DNA of 64,000 nt from Hygrocybe punicea (Eukaryota; Basidiomycota; Agaricomycetes; Agaricales; Hygrophoraceae): contig OY744461.1 of NCBI GenBank assembly GCA_963556145.1, positions 6,520,891 to 6,584,890 on the forward strand, read 5' to 3'. The notes beneath the pieces were generated by a model that saw nothing but the letters and a program-made list of their open reading frames with translations, made no database searches and was not told the DNA's origin. A program made the translations under genes and the position numbers. The stretch's first letter is position 1, and each line of letters opens with the position of its first letter. Below are positions 21,721-34,138 of the stretch, in pieces.

Positions 21721-24700
21721 TCAGTTGGTAATATCTTGCTGAATGCCCTGGAAGGAGAGAGAACAGGCATTGTGATTTATGATTGTCAGCAGGGCCAGTA
21801 AGACCGTGACCATCTCAGCCAAGCCAATATCTCTGCCATCAGAATGCCAACCAGGCACCAGTGGCCATGCCAACCCATGGTCATCCCAGACTAAGCCAAT
21901 GCCCCATGACAATGAAGCATCAATAAAGATGGTAGATGGGGAAGAAGGGGGACAAGGGGAGATGTTCATACCACACCATGCAAGGGAGAGTTGATCCCAC
22001 CACCAAGAGATATCAGAGAGGGTAGCAGGAGGAATGTAGAATTTAATAAAACGCGAGGGGCAAGAGGTGAATGAAGCCAGAAAACGATAGAGTGAAGGGA
22101 GATGGGAATTAAATATGAAGATGATGACAGAGCAATGATTAAGAGAGCCTATGACAGATTTGCATTTTTTATGAGTGACGGAGGTGCTGGGAACCTAGCC
22201 GACAAGCTTTGACAGGAATTTTGGATGCTTTGAATCCAGAAGCGAGAGGGATTTCGAGATGAGGTTCTAGTGAAAACCAATGTAGTTGAAGGATGACACA
22301 AAAGGGATACACTTGCCTGGCTTTGTAGACCAAGGCCAACCCAAATCCACAGCCACATCCAACACCAGGGACTCATCGTAAGAACATGTCCAGACACCAT
22401 CGATCACTGGCTTGATGGGAAAATGCCAGAATGTGAAGTCATCAGCCCATTTAAGAATATCGTCGACCAATTTGAAAATGTAAATGCGTATGATTGCATC
22501 AGCTGTGCAGCCAAAAATCCCAGATGAACTCGTACAGCTGAAGCAGCAACAATGATCCATATGGACACAATCTTTCCAGGCGACACACACATGAAGGCAG
22601 TGTAGAGACTCAACGTCTCCCTGAGTCCGTCTCACAAATCCAGATGAACCCGACACCTCCAAATGACTCCCATTCCAACCCGATGTAACCCGATGTGACG
22701 TGACCTGACGTGACCTGACGTATGCCGCTTTTTCACAGCCGCTTTCAGACCAAATCCGGCAGTCTTAAAAGCCCCAGAGTTCTAATTATAGGGGACAGAT
22801 CTTATTGGACTCGATCCCCAACTTCGGACTTGCTTTATATACACATCTCCTCATCCTTTTGGAGATATGTATGAGATTTTATTGGACATTCATTTTCCCC
22901 TCCATTTTCCTGTCTTCATCACATCACAACTCCCTTCTTCTCATCCCCATTCCAACCTTTCTTTGTAGTTTTCCATCGGCCGAAATAGACATGTCCGAAA
23001 GTAGACTACTCACTCATGTACTATAAAAATGGTCTCCAATGACCATACAAAGAGAGATACCCTTAGTCCCCATTTTCCTATAGTCAGAATTGCCTTTTGT
23101 CCCTGAAAATGCTCATCCTCATAAACCCTTAGATTTTTATAGTTCACTTCATTGTCTTTATCATTGTTCCCATATATTCGTTCATTGTTTCCAACCCGAC
23201 CCAACCCGACCCGGTATACCTGACATCGTCGGCATCGTCAGGTTCATTGTTATTTAACCGCTTTCACTCTGGTCATCACCGGATTCATCATTATTTGTCT
23301 AGTTCTACACAGCAGCTTACATTTTACATTCCATTTCTTCATTTAGTACTATCCCCGACACTGATTATCCACAGTCACTTCTATGCTGACATCCCTAGGT
23401 TAGGATCACTTTTTTATTCCACAGCCACCTTGACCTTGCCATTACAGCGGTCTTCTGGCACCACTGGCATGTGGCGATGGGCTGCGTTGACATCGAACAT
23501 GGCAACCTCGGTACCTGGAGGAGATACGAGATCGTGGGTAAAATCATCAATAAAGGAACATTATCCAGTACGGCCGAATTGGTACCTGGAGGAGCATTCA
23601 GAACACGAGTAAAACAGTCTATAAAAGTTCCCCAATCACAAGAAAAGGCAGAGGAATCGATTTCGGAGTTGACAGACAACATAATGGGGTCGTTTCGAGG
23701 AAATGAGTGGTCTTGAATGAGGTGAGGCTTAAGCAGTTTGGCGAAACACAAGCTGAGAGGAGAAGTGCGGTAGGGGCCAAAAAGGGCCAGAAATTCACTT
23801 GGGGAATATCCACTAGAATATCTCCCTTCTTTGACTTTGTTAGCAATATAATCATCAATAATGGAAGGATTCTCCAATGCAGATTTATGGTTAAGGGGGA
23901 AAAAACTATAGAAATTGAAGAAGAAATGCCAATATTGAAACTGGAATGCAACCCTTCAGGGACATCAGAGAAAATATCTAGTACACCAGCTGCTGAAAGA
24001 AACTCGTGCCATTTATCTGCTTTGAGGGGAGTGATGATGGGAAGGAACTCAGACTTGTGGGTGGGATTGTGCATTATGCGAAGTAGAGCCACAGAAGGAA
24101 CAGATATGGGAGTAGAGACAGGTGTCAGTGAAGGAGCACCTGGCATGGCCATTGAAACGGAAGCAGACTTGGATGTCGTCCAGGGCTTTCCAGTAGCCAT
24201 CTTCCCCTTTTGTGAGAAAGCCGTTACCCAGCTTGGGGCATTTATGTCTGCTGTGTGAGCCTGAGAGACAGATGAAGCACACTGTGGGAGTGTCGGATGA
24301 TTTTGCAGGAGCTGAAGATGTGCGTTTGGAGATGGGACAATTTTGGGCATGAGATTGACTGGCCGGCGAGCCCTTGGAAGCGCTGGGCGGTTGGGAATGA
24401 AAGTGGGCAGTGCAGATACTGTCCATCATACCTCTCATGACTGCAAGTTGGTGTGAATGATCATTATCGACGATCTGAAGCCAAAGATGAGAGTGGAATG
24501 TGGCAGGTGAAAAGGAGATTGCACCAGGAGTGATTGCGGGGTTCGGGATAGTGGCAGGAGCACATGCAGGGTTCCAGAGGACCTGAAGCAGGGAAGCCGT
24601 GTCAGGTACAATGCCGTTCTTCATTGAGTTGATTGCCATCGAGAGGGCCAGGGAAAAGGCAGATGCTACATTGGGGTCAATAGAGCCTAAATGCACTGGG

Positions 24701-25557
24701 GAGGTCATGGTGTTACTGGGTGGGCTAGGCCTGAAGGGACCTATTGAGGGGTGGACAACAACCAGGAGTCTGGAAGGACTAGGAGGTGCAGAAGCCATAG
24801 CTCATGGAATGGCTGGAGAGGAAACCCTGGGAGGTCCTGAAGATGGAGGAATGGCTGGGATCAATGGAACAGTTGGAGAGAGATGCAGATTGATGGCTGA
24901 AATGGGAGCAGTCATGATTGGGGAATGAGGGGTTGGAGGGGGAATGGAGAAGGGAGGGAGAGCTAAGGATGAGGATGAGGGAATAGAGGATAAGGCTGTC
25001 AGAACTGAGGCAGAGGCTGTCAGAATTGAAGTGGAAAGAGAAGGAATGATGGGATCGAGAGACAAGGGATGTGGAATAGAAGGAAAGGAGATCAATCAAG
25101 GCAGCACAGAAGACACTGCGAGATGGGAAGGGCGAGCCGGAGCAGAAGGCAATTGGGGAGCTTTTCCTTTTCCTGCCTGAGCAGACCTGTTAACGGGAGT
25201 CATCAACCTAGAGGGAGCCTTGCACAAACATTTTGCTGGGGGCATGCTGGCAGCCAGGGGAGGATCTTCTTCAATTGGGTCCAGGACAAGCGCTCATCGT
25301 CGGGAAGGGGACGGAGGTATATCTGTCAGAATCTGGTTGATCATTTCCAGATTGAGGTTGTCTGCTGGTAAACCAGGAGAGGAGGGCCCATCTATGGCAG
25401 AAGGAGAGGAGGGAAGAGTGGTAGGGAGGGCAGCAGAAGGGAGAGTGGCAGAAGAGGGAAGAGGAGAATGGAGAAAGTCAGAGGCAGCTACTGGGACCAA
25501 ACTCAGGCAAGCAAATGACAAGGGAACGAGGCCAAAAACTGAGAGATGGTGGATCTA
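21721..25557 (-). pseudogene. Degenerate DIRS-like (tyrosine-recombinase type) retroelement: gag-like, RT and RNase H
   Basis: The minus strand, read from 25557 downwards, gives several frames of one ancestral polyprotein. About 25520-24800 is Ser/Pro-rich. 24798-24049 is a gag-like protein with two zinc-knuckle-like clusters (CFICLSGSHSRHKC and CLYSHICSFCGSTSHNAQSH). About 24060-23400 holds the N-terminal RT region (VNSEIDSSAF, DWGTFIDCF). 22580-22260 holds RT with IFGCTADAIIRIY and the active-site-like WADDF. 21969-21721 holds the RNase H (IFIDASLSWGIGLVWDD). The order and sequence style match RT elements of mushrooms assigned to DIRS/YR groups. The recombinase was not found. Frameshifts and a block of about 700 bp that interrupts RT make it dead. 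Confidence 0.6.
22665..23395. other. Block interrupting the RT domain (possible nested insertion)
   Basis: RT homology stops near 23400 (after LWNKK) and resumes near 22590 (AWKDCVHMDHC) on the minus strand. The intervening sequence carries unlike words: GACGTGACCTGACGTGACC at 22690-22720, and ACCCGACCC repeats and CATCGTCGGCATCGTC near 23195-23245. I could not find clear terminal repeats or a target duplication, so a deletion-insertion event is equally possible. Confidence 0.35.
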
Positions 25558-26408
25558 GGGACAAGTGAGATGTGTCATGATGGTGCCTGATCTGGGGATC
25601 AGATGTAGACCAGATCAGGACCACTGCCCTTATATAGGCAACTCGTGAGTGCACCCATCATCATTGTGGTGGTCATAGTGGTAATGGTGGTGGTAGTGAT
25701 GGTGGTGGTGGTGTGGCCATTGACTGGGAACTGAAGTTTAGTTAGTGTTGAATAAAATAAAATGAAACTTATGTGGGTGGCAGGAGTACCCTGCTGCCTG
25801 TTTTGTTGACCTCAGGTGCTCCGTCATCCTTGTTTGGCATATGTTGTGGGTGTTGTTGGTGGTTGAAGAGGTGACTTGGTGACTTTGGAAGTCAGCCAAG
25901 TGGCTGACTGGGGAATATTGGTTTGTGGTTCAAACCCAGTTTGAAACCATTTCAGCCCACAGCCAAATCCCCAAACCAGAGACTGAATGGTTTGGTCTCA
26001 GCCACAATTTCCCAAATGGGAACCAAAACTGGCAGTTTCAGTTCGGTCTAAACCAGGTTTGGATTGGTCTAAGACTGAACTTCCCCAACGCTACCCCCAC
26101 CTCCAAAAATTTGCCATTAACAAAGAGAAAACTGTTAAAACAGTCAGGCCCAGCCATGAACAGAATGACTATGTATTATGCATGTATCCTAGTTAGGCTA
26201 AGTATAATACAGTTAGCGGATGGTCTATACAATGTAAGGAATACGTACCTCAGCCATAAACAGAACGACTGAGGTAGCAGGATAGTCTGTGTGACATTGA
26301 TATACTATAAACAATGTCACGTGTCCTGATCGTGTCCCGATTGAGTAATCTACACATGTGAAATCCAATACTCCTCTCTGTGAATATTACTCCTCCTTGA
26401 ATGGAATC
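25558..26408. other. Spacer; (GGT)n-like microsatellite and possible copia LTR
   Basis: A GGT/GTGGTG-rich microsatellite lies at 25660-25716. About 25920-26400 lies downstream of the copia pol stop on the minus strand, beginning with a purine-rich AAGGAGGAG (the polypurine-tract position), so it may be a decayed 3' LTR; its ends are not defined. Confidence 0.35.
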
Positions 26409-27510
26409 CTAAGTAAGAATACCCATAGTGTGCCACATAAAACAAAATTCTTTGGCAGGTGAAGGTTTGGTAAAGACATCGGCGAGATTTGTTTTAGTGT
26501 TGACATATTTGACCTCAATTTCATTGTTGGCAATGTGTTCACAGATGTAATGGTGTTTGATGTGAGTATGGAAAGAACAGTTGCCTGTGAGTACAATAGC
26601 ACCATTGTTGTCACAGCGGAGTAATGTGGGTTTGGTTTGACCGAGTTGGAGGCCAAGTAAAGGGCACAGAGCCAGACCATTTCTTTGGAAGCTTTGGTGG
26701 CAGTAATGTATTCAGATTCACAAGAAGAATTAGAGACAGTCTTTTGTTTATGAGCAGACCAGGAGATAAGACCAGAGCCAAGGGAGAAAGAGTAGCTGGT
26801 AGTAGACTTCCTGGTTTCGACACAGTTGGTGAAGTTGGAGTCAGTATACCCAGAGAGGTCAGCAACATGCTTGCCACCAAGGTGAAGCTTGAAAAGCCAA
26901 GTGCCCTTCAGGTATTGTGCGATGCGTTTAGCAGAATCCCAATGGGTGAGGCTGTAGCAATCTAAGAACTGGCTAAGCTGTTAGATGGCAAAGACGATGT
27001 TTGGATGGGTCCCCATGGCAATATACATCAAAGATCTGACAAGTGCAAGATAGGGCATGACCACAAGGTGGTGGATATCCTCTGGTGTACATGGGGAGTC
27101 AGAAACCCAGGAAAGTTCCAGATCCATGGGGATAGAAATAGGAGCATCCAACAGGCCAAACTTACTGATGACTTGGTCAATAAGGGCAGTTTGCAACAAA
27201 CACACAGAACATGTAGCTCAGTCACATTCGATCACAATACCAAGACAGAATTTGGCCTCACCTAAATAATTTAGGCTAAATTGGAGATGACCCAATGTCC
27301 ATGTATTTGTGTCTTGAACTGTTCATTTTTGCTTTGTCACTAGCAACAGAGAGGAAGTCATCGACATGTACGGCAGCAAAGATAATACCTAACAGAGTGT
27401 GGTAGAAGTAGATGCAGTATTCACATGCAAGGCAAGTGAAGCTGCCTCAAGAAAGCCAGAGCTACCCAGGTGGCCACTGACACTGTGTTTTACATGACTA
27501 GAATGGCAAC
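26409..27510 (-). pseudogene. Ty1/copia pol remnant (RT C-terminus and RNase H)
   Basis: Reading downwards from about 27450, minus-strand frames give AAVHVDDFLSVA (RT active site VDD), NYLGEAKFCLGI, then a longer segment (FGLLDAPISIPMDLEL, SLMYIAMGTHPNIVFAI, AKRIAQYLKGTW) and RNase H (GYTDSNFTNCVETRKSTT, SCESEYITATKASKE, IKHHYICEHIANNEI, ADVFTKP), ending at 26409. These are textbook copia motifs. Several frame changes and stops, and absence of gag, protease and integrase, mark it as a 5'-truncated fossil. Confidence 0.88.
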
Positions 27511-28167
27511 ATGAGTACCTGCCCACACCATCGTGGTCATGTAGGTTGTTTAGCCTAGATCAATATAATTATTTTTGCTTTTCTTTCATATAATGAAATA
27601 TTAATGATGAAAATATTGAATATAAAATATAAAATCAGTGCTCTGGCTGCATTCTGGATGAAGTTACATATACAGATAGGTGACAGGTCTATACAGGTCT
27701 ATAAAGGTGAGACAGCGGACTGCATAGACCTACATAGATGTTGCATGGCACTATATAGATTTAGATATAGAAAGAAGTAGTCTATGACTCTATGACTCTA
27801 TGGACATCTGCACAGCATGTGGCAGACATCATCAAAACAGCCATCAGTGACACAGGTATTTTGAAATGCACCCCCAACAAACTTATCATGAATCATGATA
27901 GTGCATAAGCACCAGTAACTGGTAGTCATAGTACTAGTAGTTGCAGTTTCTGCTGGTGGATGGGTTTTTAGCAGTAAAGATGTAGCCTCATTTGATGAGT
28001 TTATTCAGCCAGTCACATGTGCCCTATCTGTAATTTGTCAATGCAAAGTCTGAATTATGCAATATACTTTTACAGCCGTTTTTGAAATTCTTTTTGAATT
28101 TTTTGGGTAGTTTAGAAAAATGTTGACTTAGAAAATGTTTGAGTGCTGTATTTTATATCTCATGAAA
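27511..28167. other. AT-rich spacer, nothing recognised
   Basis: The stretch contains short runs such as CTATGACTCTATGACTCTATGG near 27780-27805 but no gene or element. Confidence 0.5.
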
Positions 28168-28169
28168 TA

Positions 28170-28552
28170 CAGTGTTCAATGGCTCCTTTGAACACTACCA
28201 GTCCTTTGAACACCCTAATTTAATTGATTCTGTACTTATTTCTACTGCTAAAAAGTGTTTTAATTCCCTCAGTGCATCATCTGAACCTATCTGGATATTG
28301 ATTTTGATTCAGAACCATCAATAAAATTAGAAACTGAATATTCACAAAGCAGAGAGAAATCTGATCACTCCTTTGAACACTAATGTTTCGATCATAAAAC
28401 ATTCAAATATTAATAGATTTCTTTGAAAATTGGATTGAGAGGTCTTTAAATATATAAGCAACTTTTGGTCAACTCAGATTTTGTTCAAGATAATTGGCTA
28501 CCTGTCGCATTTTAGGTTACTTTTTGGTGTTCAAAGGAGCCATTGAATACTG
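28170..28552. mobile_element. Tc1/mariner-type MITE, 383 bp, TA target duplication
   Basis: Ends read CAGTGTTCAATGGCTCC... and ...GGAGCCATTGAATACTG, giving TIRs of about 26 bp that start CAGT(G/A)TTCAATGGCTCC. TA lies on both sides (28168-28169 and 28553-28554). There is no coding capacity. CAGT termini with TA duplication are typical of Tc1/mariner MITEs. The ends differ from those of elements A and B (TTG...), so another transposase would mobilise it. Confidence 0.8.
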
Positions 28553-28554
28553 TA

Positions 28555-29040
28555 CTGCATGGATTGACATGGTTATAGAGGGAAAGTTGTACTATGTCTT
28601 AAGGGCTATCTACTCCTGTAATTGCATTTAGAAAATATTTAGTGTGGTGAGTTGTGGATGAAACAAAAGGCAAACCAGTACTTTGTGACACCTCAAATGA
28701 TGTTGTCAAGTAATGCCATCAAATGAACTCCTATGAAGAAGATTGTAGAGAGAAAGTTGTTCATTTTGTCAAGGGCTCGAAGTACATATACCATGTTTTC
28801 CTTTATTTTTTGTTCTTTGAGCCAATATTACATCATTACTACATCAGGAAATTAGGGGGGGGCCGATATATCCAGGTGGAGTTGATGATTGATAAGCAGA
28901 CTTGCAGCCGTTTGCAATGTCTTATCTAGCCAAATAAATGCATTCAAGTACAATATAATTATTTCGATGGTTGATCAGATTTGTGAAAATTTATTGCTAT
29001 ATATAAGGGGATACCATATACACCTAATTATTCCACTGCA
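28555..29040. other. AT-rich spacer
   Basis: No gene is recognised. Open frames such as 28723-28929 lack any family resemblance. Confidence 0.45.
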
Positions 29041-29335
29041 ATCCCATTTTTTCACAATCTTATAGAAGCTTAGCCATACAATATAAGCCATTTTGATAAG
29101 CATTTAATTATTGGTGTGAAATACCATTTTTTCACAGTCTTATAAAAGCTTTGCCATACAATATAAGCCATTCTGATAAAGATCTAATTATTCCTGTGAA
29201 ATACCCTTTGTTTACAGTCATGTAGAGGCTTAGCCATACAATATAAGCTATTGTGATAAACATGCAGTTATTCCTGTGGAATACCTTTTTTTTACAGTCA
29301 TGTAGAAGCTTAGCCATACAATATAATGTCCAATA
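29041..29335. repeat. 80-bp tandem repeat, four copies
   Basis: The segment (A/C)CC(A/C)TTTTTTTCACAGTC-type followed by TTAGCCATACAATATAAGCC begins at 29041, 29121, 29201 and 29281, an exact 80-bp period. Copies differ by a few substitutions. No coding role is evident. Confidence 0.85.
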
Positions 29336-31949
29336 TGCAAGTGAGAAATCAATCGGTTGGAAAAGTCTGTATGTTAAGTACTTCTACAAAAAATAAATCC
29401 TCCTGTATCCATTTAATATTACGCCACATCATACCATGAAACATCGACAACAATATCACCAAGACTCTCCACATGAATGCGGATGCAGTGGTTGCCCTTG
29501 CAGCAAAAATGGGCATGGGAATTGGCTTTTATACAAAAAAACTCACCCTATTCACAGCCTGGACGTAAGTCCCCATTCCCCATTCGTTACCATAGCGGAC
29601 TCGGACGGAATGTCCTCCCTGTCACCATTGATGTCAGCACACGCGTGTTGGAAGGCCTCGATCACATACCAGGAAACAATTGTTGGCGACAGAACGTCGA
29701 GCGGTGGACATAGCGGCTGCAAGTCGAGCTGACCGTGTGGACAAGGAGGCCGCTATTGAATAAATATACGAATATAACAAAAATACTCACCTTAGATTCA
29801 GCTATAGGCATTTGGTGGCGATGAATATGGCAACAGGAACTGGCCAGCCCTAAAAAAGGAAGGAGATAAGCGTGCCATTTACTTGTCCGACATGGCACTA
29901 CAGTAGGACCCAGGGCACTGTTCTTTCGATGTTTAAATTGGGTAGCCAGTGGCCATGCTCATCATTGGCAGTAATGAGCTCACCCGAACCTGTTAGCTTA
30001 TTCCAACTGTTACAATTACACATATAAAACATGAGAACTACATGGTATTAATCAAAGGGTGGGAAGGGGGTAGGATGGTGCTCAGAAATAATGGAGGAGA
30101 GGAATGCGACCAGGGGAAGGGAGGTGAGGGATATTTGGAGGGTATATCTGATATGGAGGTCAGCAGGACTAGGAAAGGGGGTGGGGTAGAGAGGGCAAGG
30201 GGAGAGGAATACTAGGAGGTACTTACCTGAATAACTCGTCCATTTCCCATTGTTCACCCTCGATACCCTTATCCAAGACCTGTCAGCCCATCATCATCCC
30301 AATTGCGCAGTGGTCATGCCTGTTTTTCTCATCCCGTTGTCGGCTATCCCTCGTCATTATCCTCTGTCACTTATCCCCATCATTGGATGCTATCCCGTCG
30401 GTCTGTACTGTTGTGTTGTTGTATGTTGTATGTTCCTGTTGTATGCTCTCTGTCAGTCCTTGGTTGTTACCTACAGAACAGTGGCACTGTCACCAGTCTC
30501 CATTGTTCACCCCACTGTTGCGTTGTTCCAGTTGCACGTTGTATGTTCCCTATCATATGTTCCCTATTGATCTTCACTGCTGTCTTGTAGTACCCAAAAA
30601 CAGTAGCAAGTGTGCAGTGCATTCACTTTGGTAGAACAGACGAGGACGTACCTGATGCCCTCCCTTGCTTTCAATGCTGTCAGATCCATTTCTCAGTAGC
30701 TCTTGCTGAGTGAATTGTGAAAATTAGTGCTGTTGCTAGTCCCCGTTGTGTCTGAGTTGTTGCACATATCTTCCCTGTGGTATGTTGTATTCTCCGTCGT
30801 TCGTCATTCCCGCTCTCCAAGTTTATCAAACACCATCATCTCATCGCCTCCCAGTTTTGCTGACTTCCAGTTCACCACCATTGGTCAACAGGCCAAGTTT
30901 CTCAACCGTCTCTTCAATCCAGACTCTCCGCTGCATCAAGACCAAGATCAACAACCCTTGCCCTTGCCGCCTCCTCACACTGGAGATTGTCCTTTGCATC
31001 CTGGCCTCAACACCCCACCACTTTCTTCTGAGGCTAAACCTAGGCCAACATTGTTGTGGCAGCTTTCCTTTGGATATTCGCACTTGAAATGGCCCCGAGC
31101 ACATTGACTGTGACGAATAAAAAATCGTCAAACTAAGTACACAGTCGCAATGATATCTTAAGCATGATGCAAGACTCACTTGCATGTATGGTCGGCACTA
31201 CCCCAGAGGACAGCCACAAACAATCTTCCGCTCCCAGCAGAACAAACATGCCAAAGTCTGCTTCTTCTCTAAATTACTCCTCTTGGCAGGATCGGTTTCA
31301 AGCTAGTCCTGGTGGGTTCCATACCGGATAATGCAATTGCCCCTTGCTGATCAGTCGGTGGGCTTCATTCGGGAGAAAGACGATAATGGGAAAGTAAAAT
31401 ACTGTAGTTTGGATCAGAGTCCATGGTGTGCAAACTACTTGACCGTAACAGGTAGTGGTGAGTTCTTTGTTTCCACGATGAGCACAGAGCATCCAGCCTT
31501 GCAGCCCCACGTGCTTCCAGCAGACTGGCAAAAATGTGTTTGGGATTGTGGGATGCAAGCTTGTGGGTGAGGACACATATTGCAGAGAAAAGTAAGGAAC
31601 ATTGCTGGTTAATGTCACGTGGAATTTCCCCATCTGGATTCGTGAGACGATGCAGAAAGCAGTGTTTACTCTTACCAAGGTAAGACCATAGATGATGGTG
31701 ACCACCCACAATTTCCCTTGATTCCCTGTACAAGGCAACGGTTCCACTGTTCTACTGTAGCGGGCATGCCTTGAATTTGAAAGCCTTCAAAACTGGCCAA
31801 CTATTCCAATACCTAGATTGTTTAGAGCACTGGATTTATGATATGATAAACATCTAACAGGCCAGAAGCCATGAACCAGGTAAGTGGATACCAACGATAC
31901 ATTGACCCACAATCCTGTTTTCTTGTGAAGGGAGCAAAAGGGCTAGCTC
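29336..31949. other. Gene-poor stretch
   Basis: No gene is supported. 30250-30830 is C/T-rich with recurring GTTGTATGTTCC and CCATTGTTCACC words and may be a decayed LTR. 29436-29760 keeps short open frames on the plus strand (MRMQWLPLQQKW in one frame, ADAVVALAAKMG in another) that could be a gene fragment. 30841-31110 is proline-rich in two frames. None resembles a family known to me. Confidence 0.35.
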
Positions 31950-31955
31950 AATGAA

Positions 31956-34138
31956 TTAGGAAAGGCTACACCCTTGCACAGGGTCAATGACGGCACAAAA
32001 AATGTGTTCACCGTCTTCCCATGGTAACCGTTGACCATCCACCTGCACTACTACTTTCTTATTTTTCCTCTTGTATGCAAGCACATTAACAAGTTCTCCC
32101 ATTCGCTCCCCTTCCAACACAATGGCTTTGCCCCCCCTCTCTTTGGGGGGGAAAGGTGACAAATACTCAACCAGAACATCAGTGCTTCATATGTCCCCAA
32201 CATTACCGGTCCAAAAATTTGCTACAGAGTTTGGGTCGACATGCCCACATGGTCCAAAGAAGCGATCGAGTTCTGTTCAAGCAACATGACCATTCCATCT
32301 GCCCCGTTCATACTTGGGCCCAAACCGAACGCAGATATGACAAAGGCCAAGTTTCGCCCAGATGTTTGGGTTTAGTAAGAACTCACCTGGTCTGTCTAAA
32401 TGACCTAGTCAGACATTTACACATGTCTGAGCAATGCCTTAACTTACCATATGAAGGGGGGCCGACAGTTTCATGTAGTAAATGATGGCCAGGATCCCAT
32501 GCTGGATTAGTCTCGACATTGCAAATCTCCGGGGGTGGTGTGCATTGGCATACAACTACCCCAAGCCGGTGGCGTGTCTGGCGCCAGACCTCAAGTGCAC
32601 CAGGGTCTGGTGTTCGACCATCTAGAAGAAGCCCATTTTGCCTTAGAGGGGCCAAAAGATTAGTTAAATAAAAATATAGCAGGAGCAACATTTACATGGT
32701 TATGGCATCGACCCTTTTAATCAGAGAGGTTTCAGTTGATCCTGCAAAATAGATATGGACTTGGTCCAGGTTGCTACTTCTAACCTCACCCACATAGCCC
32801 TTCCTGAATCCATGGATGATAAGAGCCATTTGGCTGATCAGCAGATCCCAGGCACCACAAACCACTGCCAGAGAATCCAAAGGACATAACGAAACAATAG
32901 GCATAGGTTGATATGTTTGAATGTAAAACTCTGAACGACAGATCCGATAAGGCAAGATTTAAGAACACTGGTACATTATATTGTGAATGAAAGACTTCAC
33001 CTCATCCCCCATGTTGTCTGCCACAAATGTAACATCATCCTCTTCAGCAAACACCACTATCCCATGTTGTCCTTGCTCCGTTCCTTCACAGACTTCAACA
33101 CTGTCCCCTACTTGAAAATATCAACGTAGGTCATTGATTGAGAAGGACTGGTAGCTTTGTTCTGGGTCAATGGTTTGTGATCCCTGTTTTGAAGCTGAAG
33201 CGAGGACAACTACTGCAGTCCATTGGCCGACGTCCAAAGAGACAATCTGGCCAAACATGCCTTGTAGAGATCCACATATAATCCTGACTTTGTCCCCAGG
33301 TGACCAGAGTGTCATTACACTTGCTTGCCAAATCGAAGTGAATATCGGGATGCAATTAGGAGGGTAATTGGCATGGATGAATTGAATCATTTTGGGTTGC
33401 TTTCATCCGTACCCAAGTGCCGGCTGGAAACTTTTCCTGCTCTACACCAGCTTCCGATAAAAAGTGATGTTCTTCCAGAGGCAAGTATTTGACTTGGCAT
33501 GGCAACCTAAGTCTGCGGCATGCTTTCTGGAGGTCCTTGATGTCTTTGCAACATACAAAGACAAAACCTGGCATTGTAGACACGTGTACCACTTGTCTGA
33601 TTTCTGTATAGGCAGCCATATGTTCAGAAATGTAGTTCTCCAGACCAGACTGGAACTCGCGTGTCAGCGGAGCGTTAATCACAACAGAAAGTTAAGGCTC
33701 ACATTAACTTTTAGAGTCCAATAATTTAAATCTTTGTCCCCTATGGTTTCGACTGGTTTAGCTGATAGTGGAGAATATTTTGCCACTAAACACTGTGCAA
33801 TTTGCCAGAGATCTTCTTTGTCAAGCTCACATTCGTAGGGTTCAGGAGTGAGAGGAAGATTAATGCCAGTGGTGAGGTCCTCCCTGTTGATCAATTCTAG
33901 GCACTTGTTAAATACATCGACATCATGAAAACAAGAGTGTACCATTATGAAAACTCTCATCTTCCTCATCTTCCCCTTCTTCTTCCTGGTCACCGACTCC
34001 AGCTTCAAGGTCGATGTATGGATTTCCCTTATAAAGAGATAATTCAGTGGGAACTCCAAAAGAAACAGAAGCACTCACAGTATGGATTGGATGCATGCAG
34101 TTTATTAGGTGGAAATGTGTAAACTTGTCGATGCGCAA
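31956..34138 (-). pseudogene. Spt5/NusG-like multi-KOW protein, damaged
   Basis: Spt5 is the elongation factor that clamps RNA polymerase II, with an acidic N-terminus, an NGN domain and several KOW domains. Minus-strand segments follow that order. There is an acidic start (PYIDLEAGVGDQEEEGEDEE, 34020-33950), an NGN-like part (TMPGFVFVCCKDIKDLQKAC, about 33590-33500), KOW-like segments FPAGTWVRMK (33420), SPGDKVRIICGSLQGMFGQI (33290), FQVGDSVEVCEGTEQGQHGI (33110) and FRKGYVGEV (32800), and a last one, ERGGKAIVLEGERMGEL (32140-32090). Introns plausibly join some pieces, for example one starting GTTAATGTG after YWTLK. Other junctions need frameshifts (near 33385). It may be a decayed paralogue; mushrooms have expanded Spt5-like families. 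A functional gene with unusual splicing cannot be excluded. Confidence 0.55.

Noticed and set aside
25921..25950. tRNA-like GGTTCAAACCC
   Set aside because: No acceptor, D or anticodon stems can be built around it.
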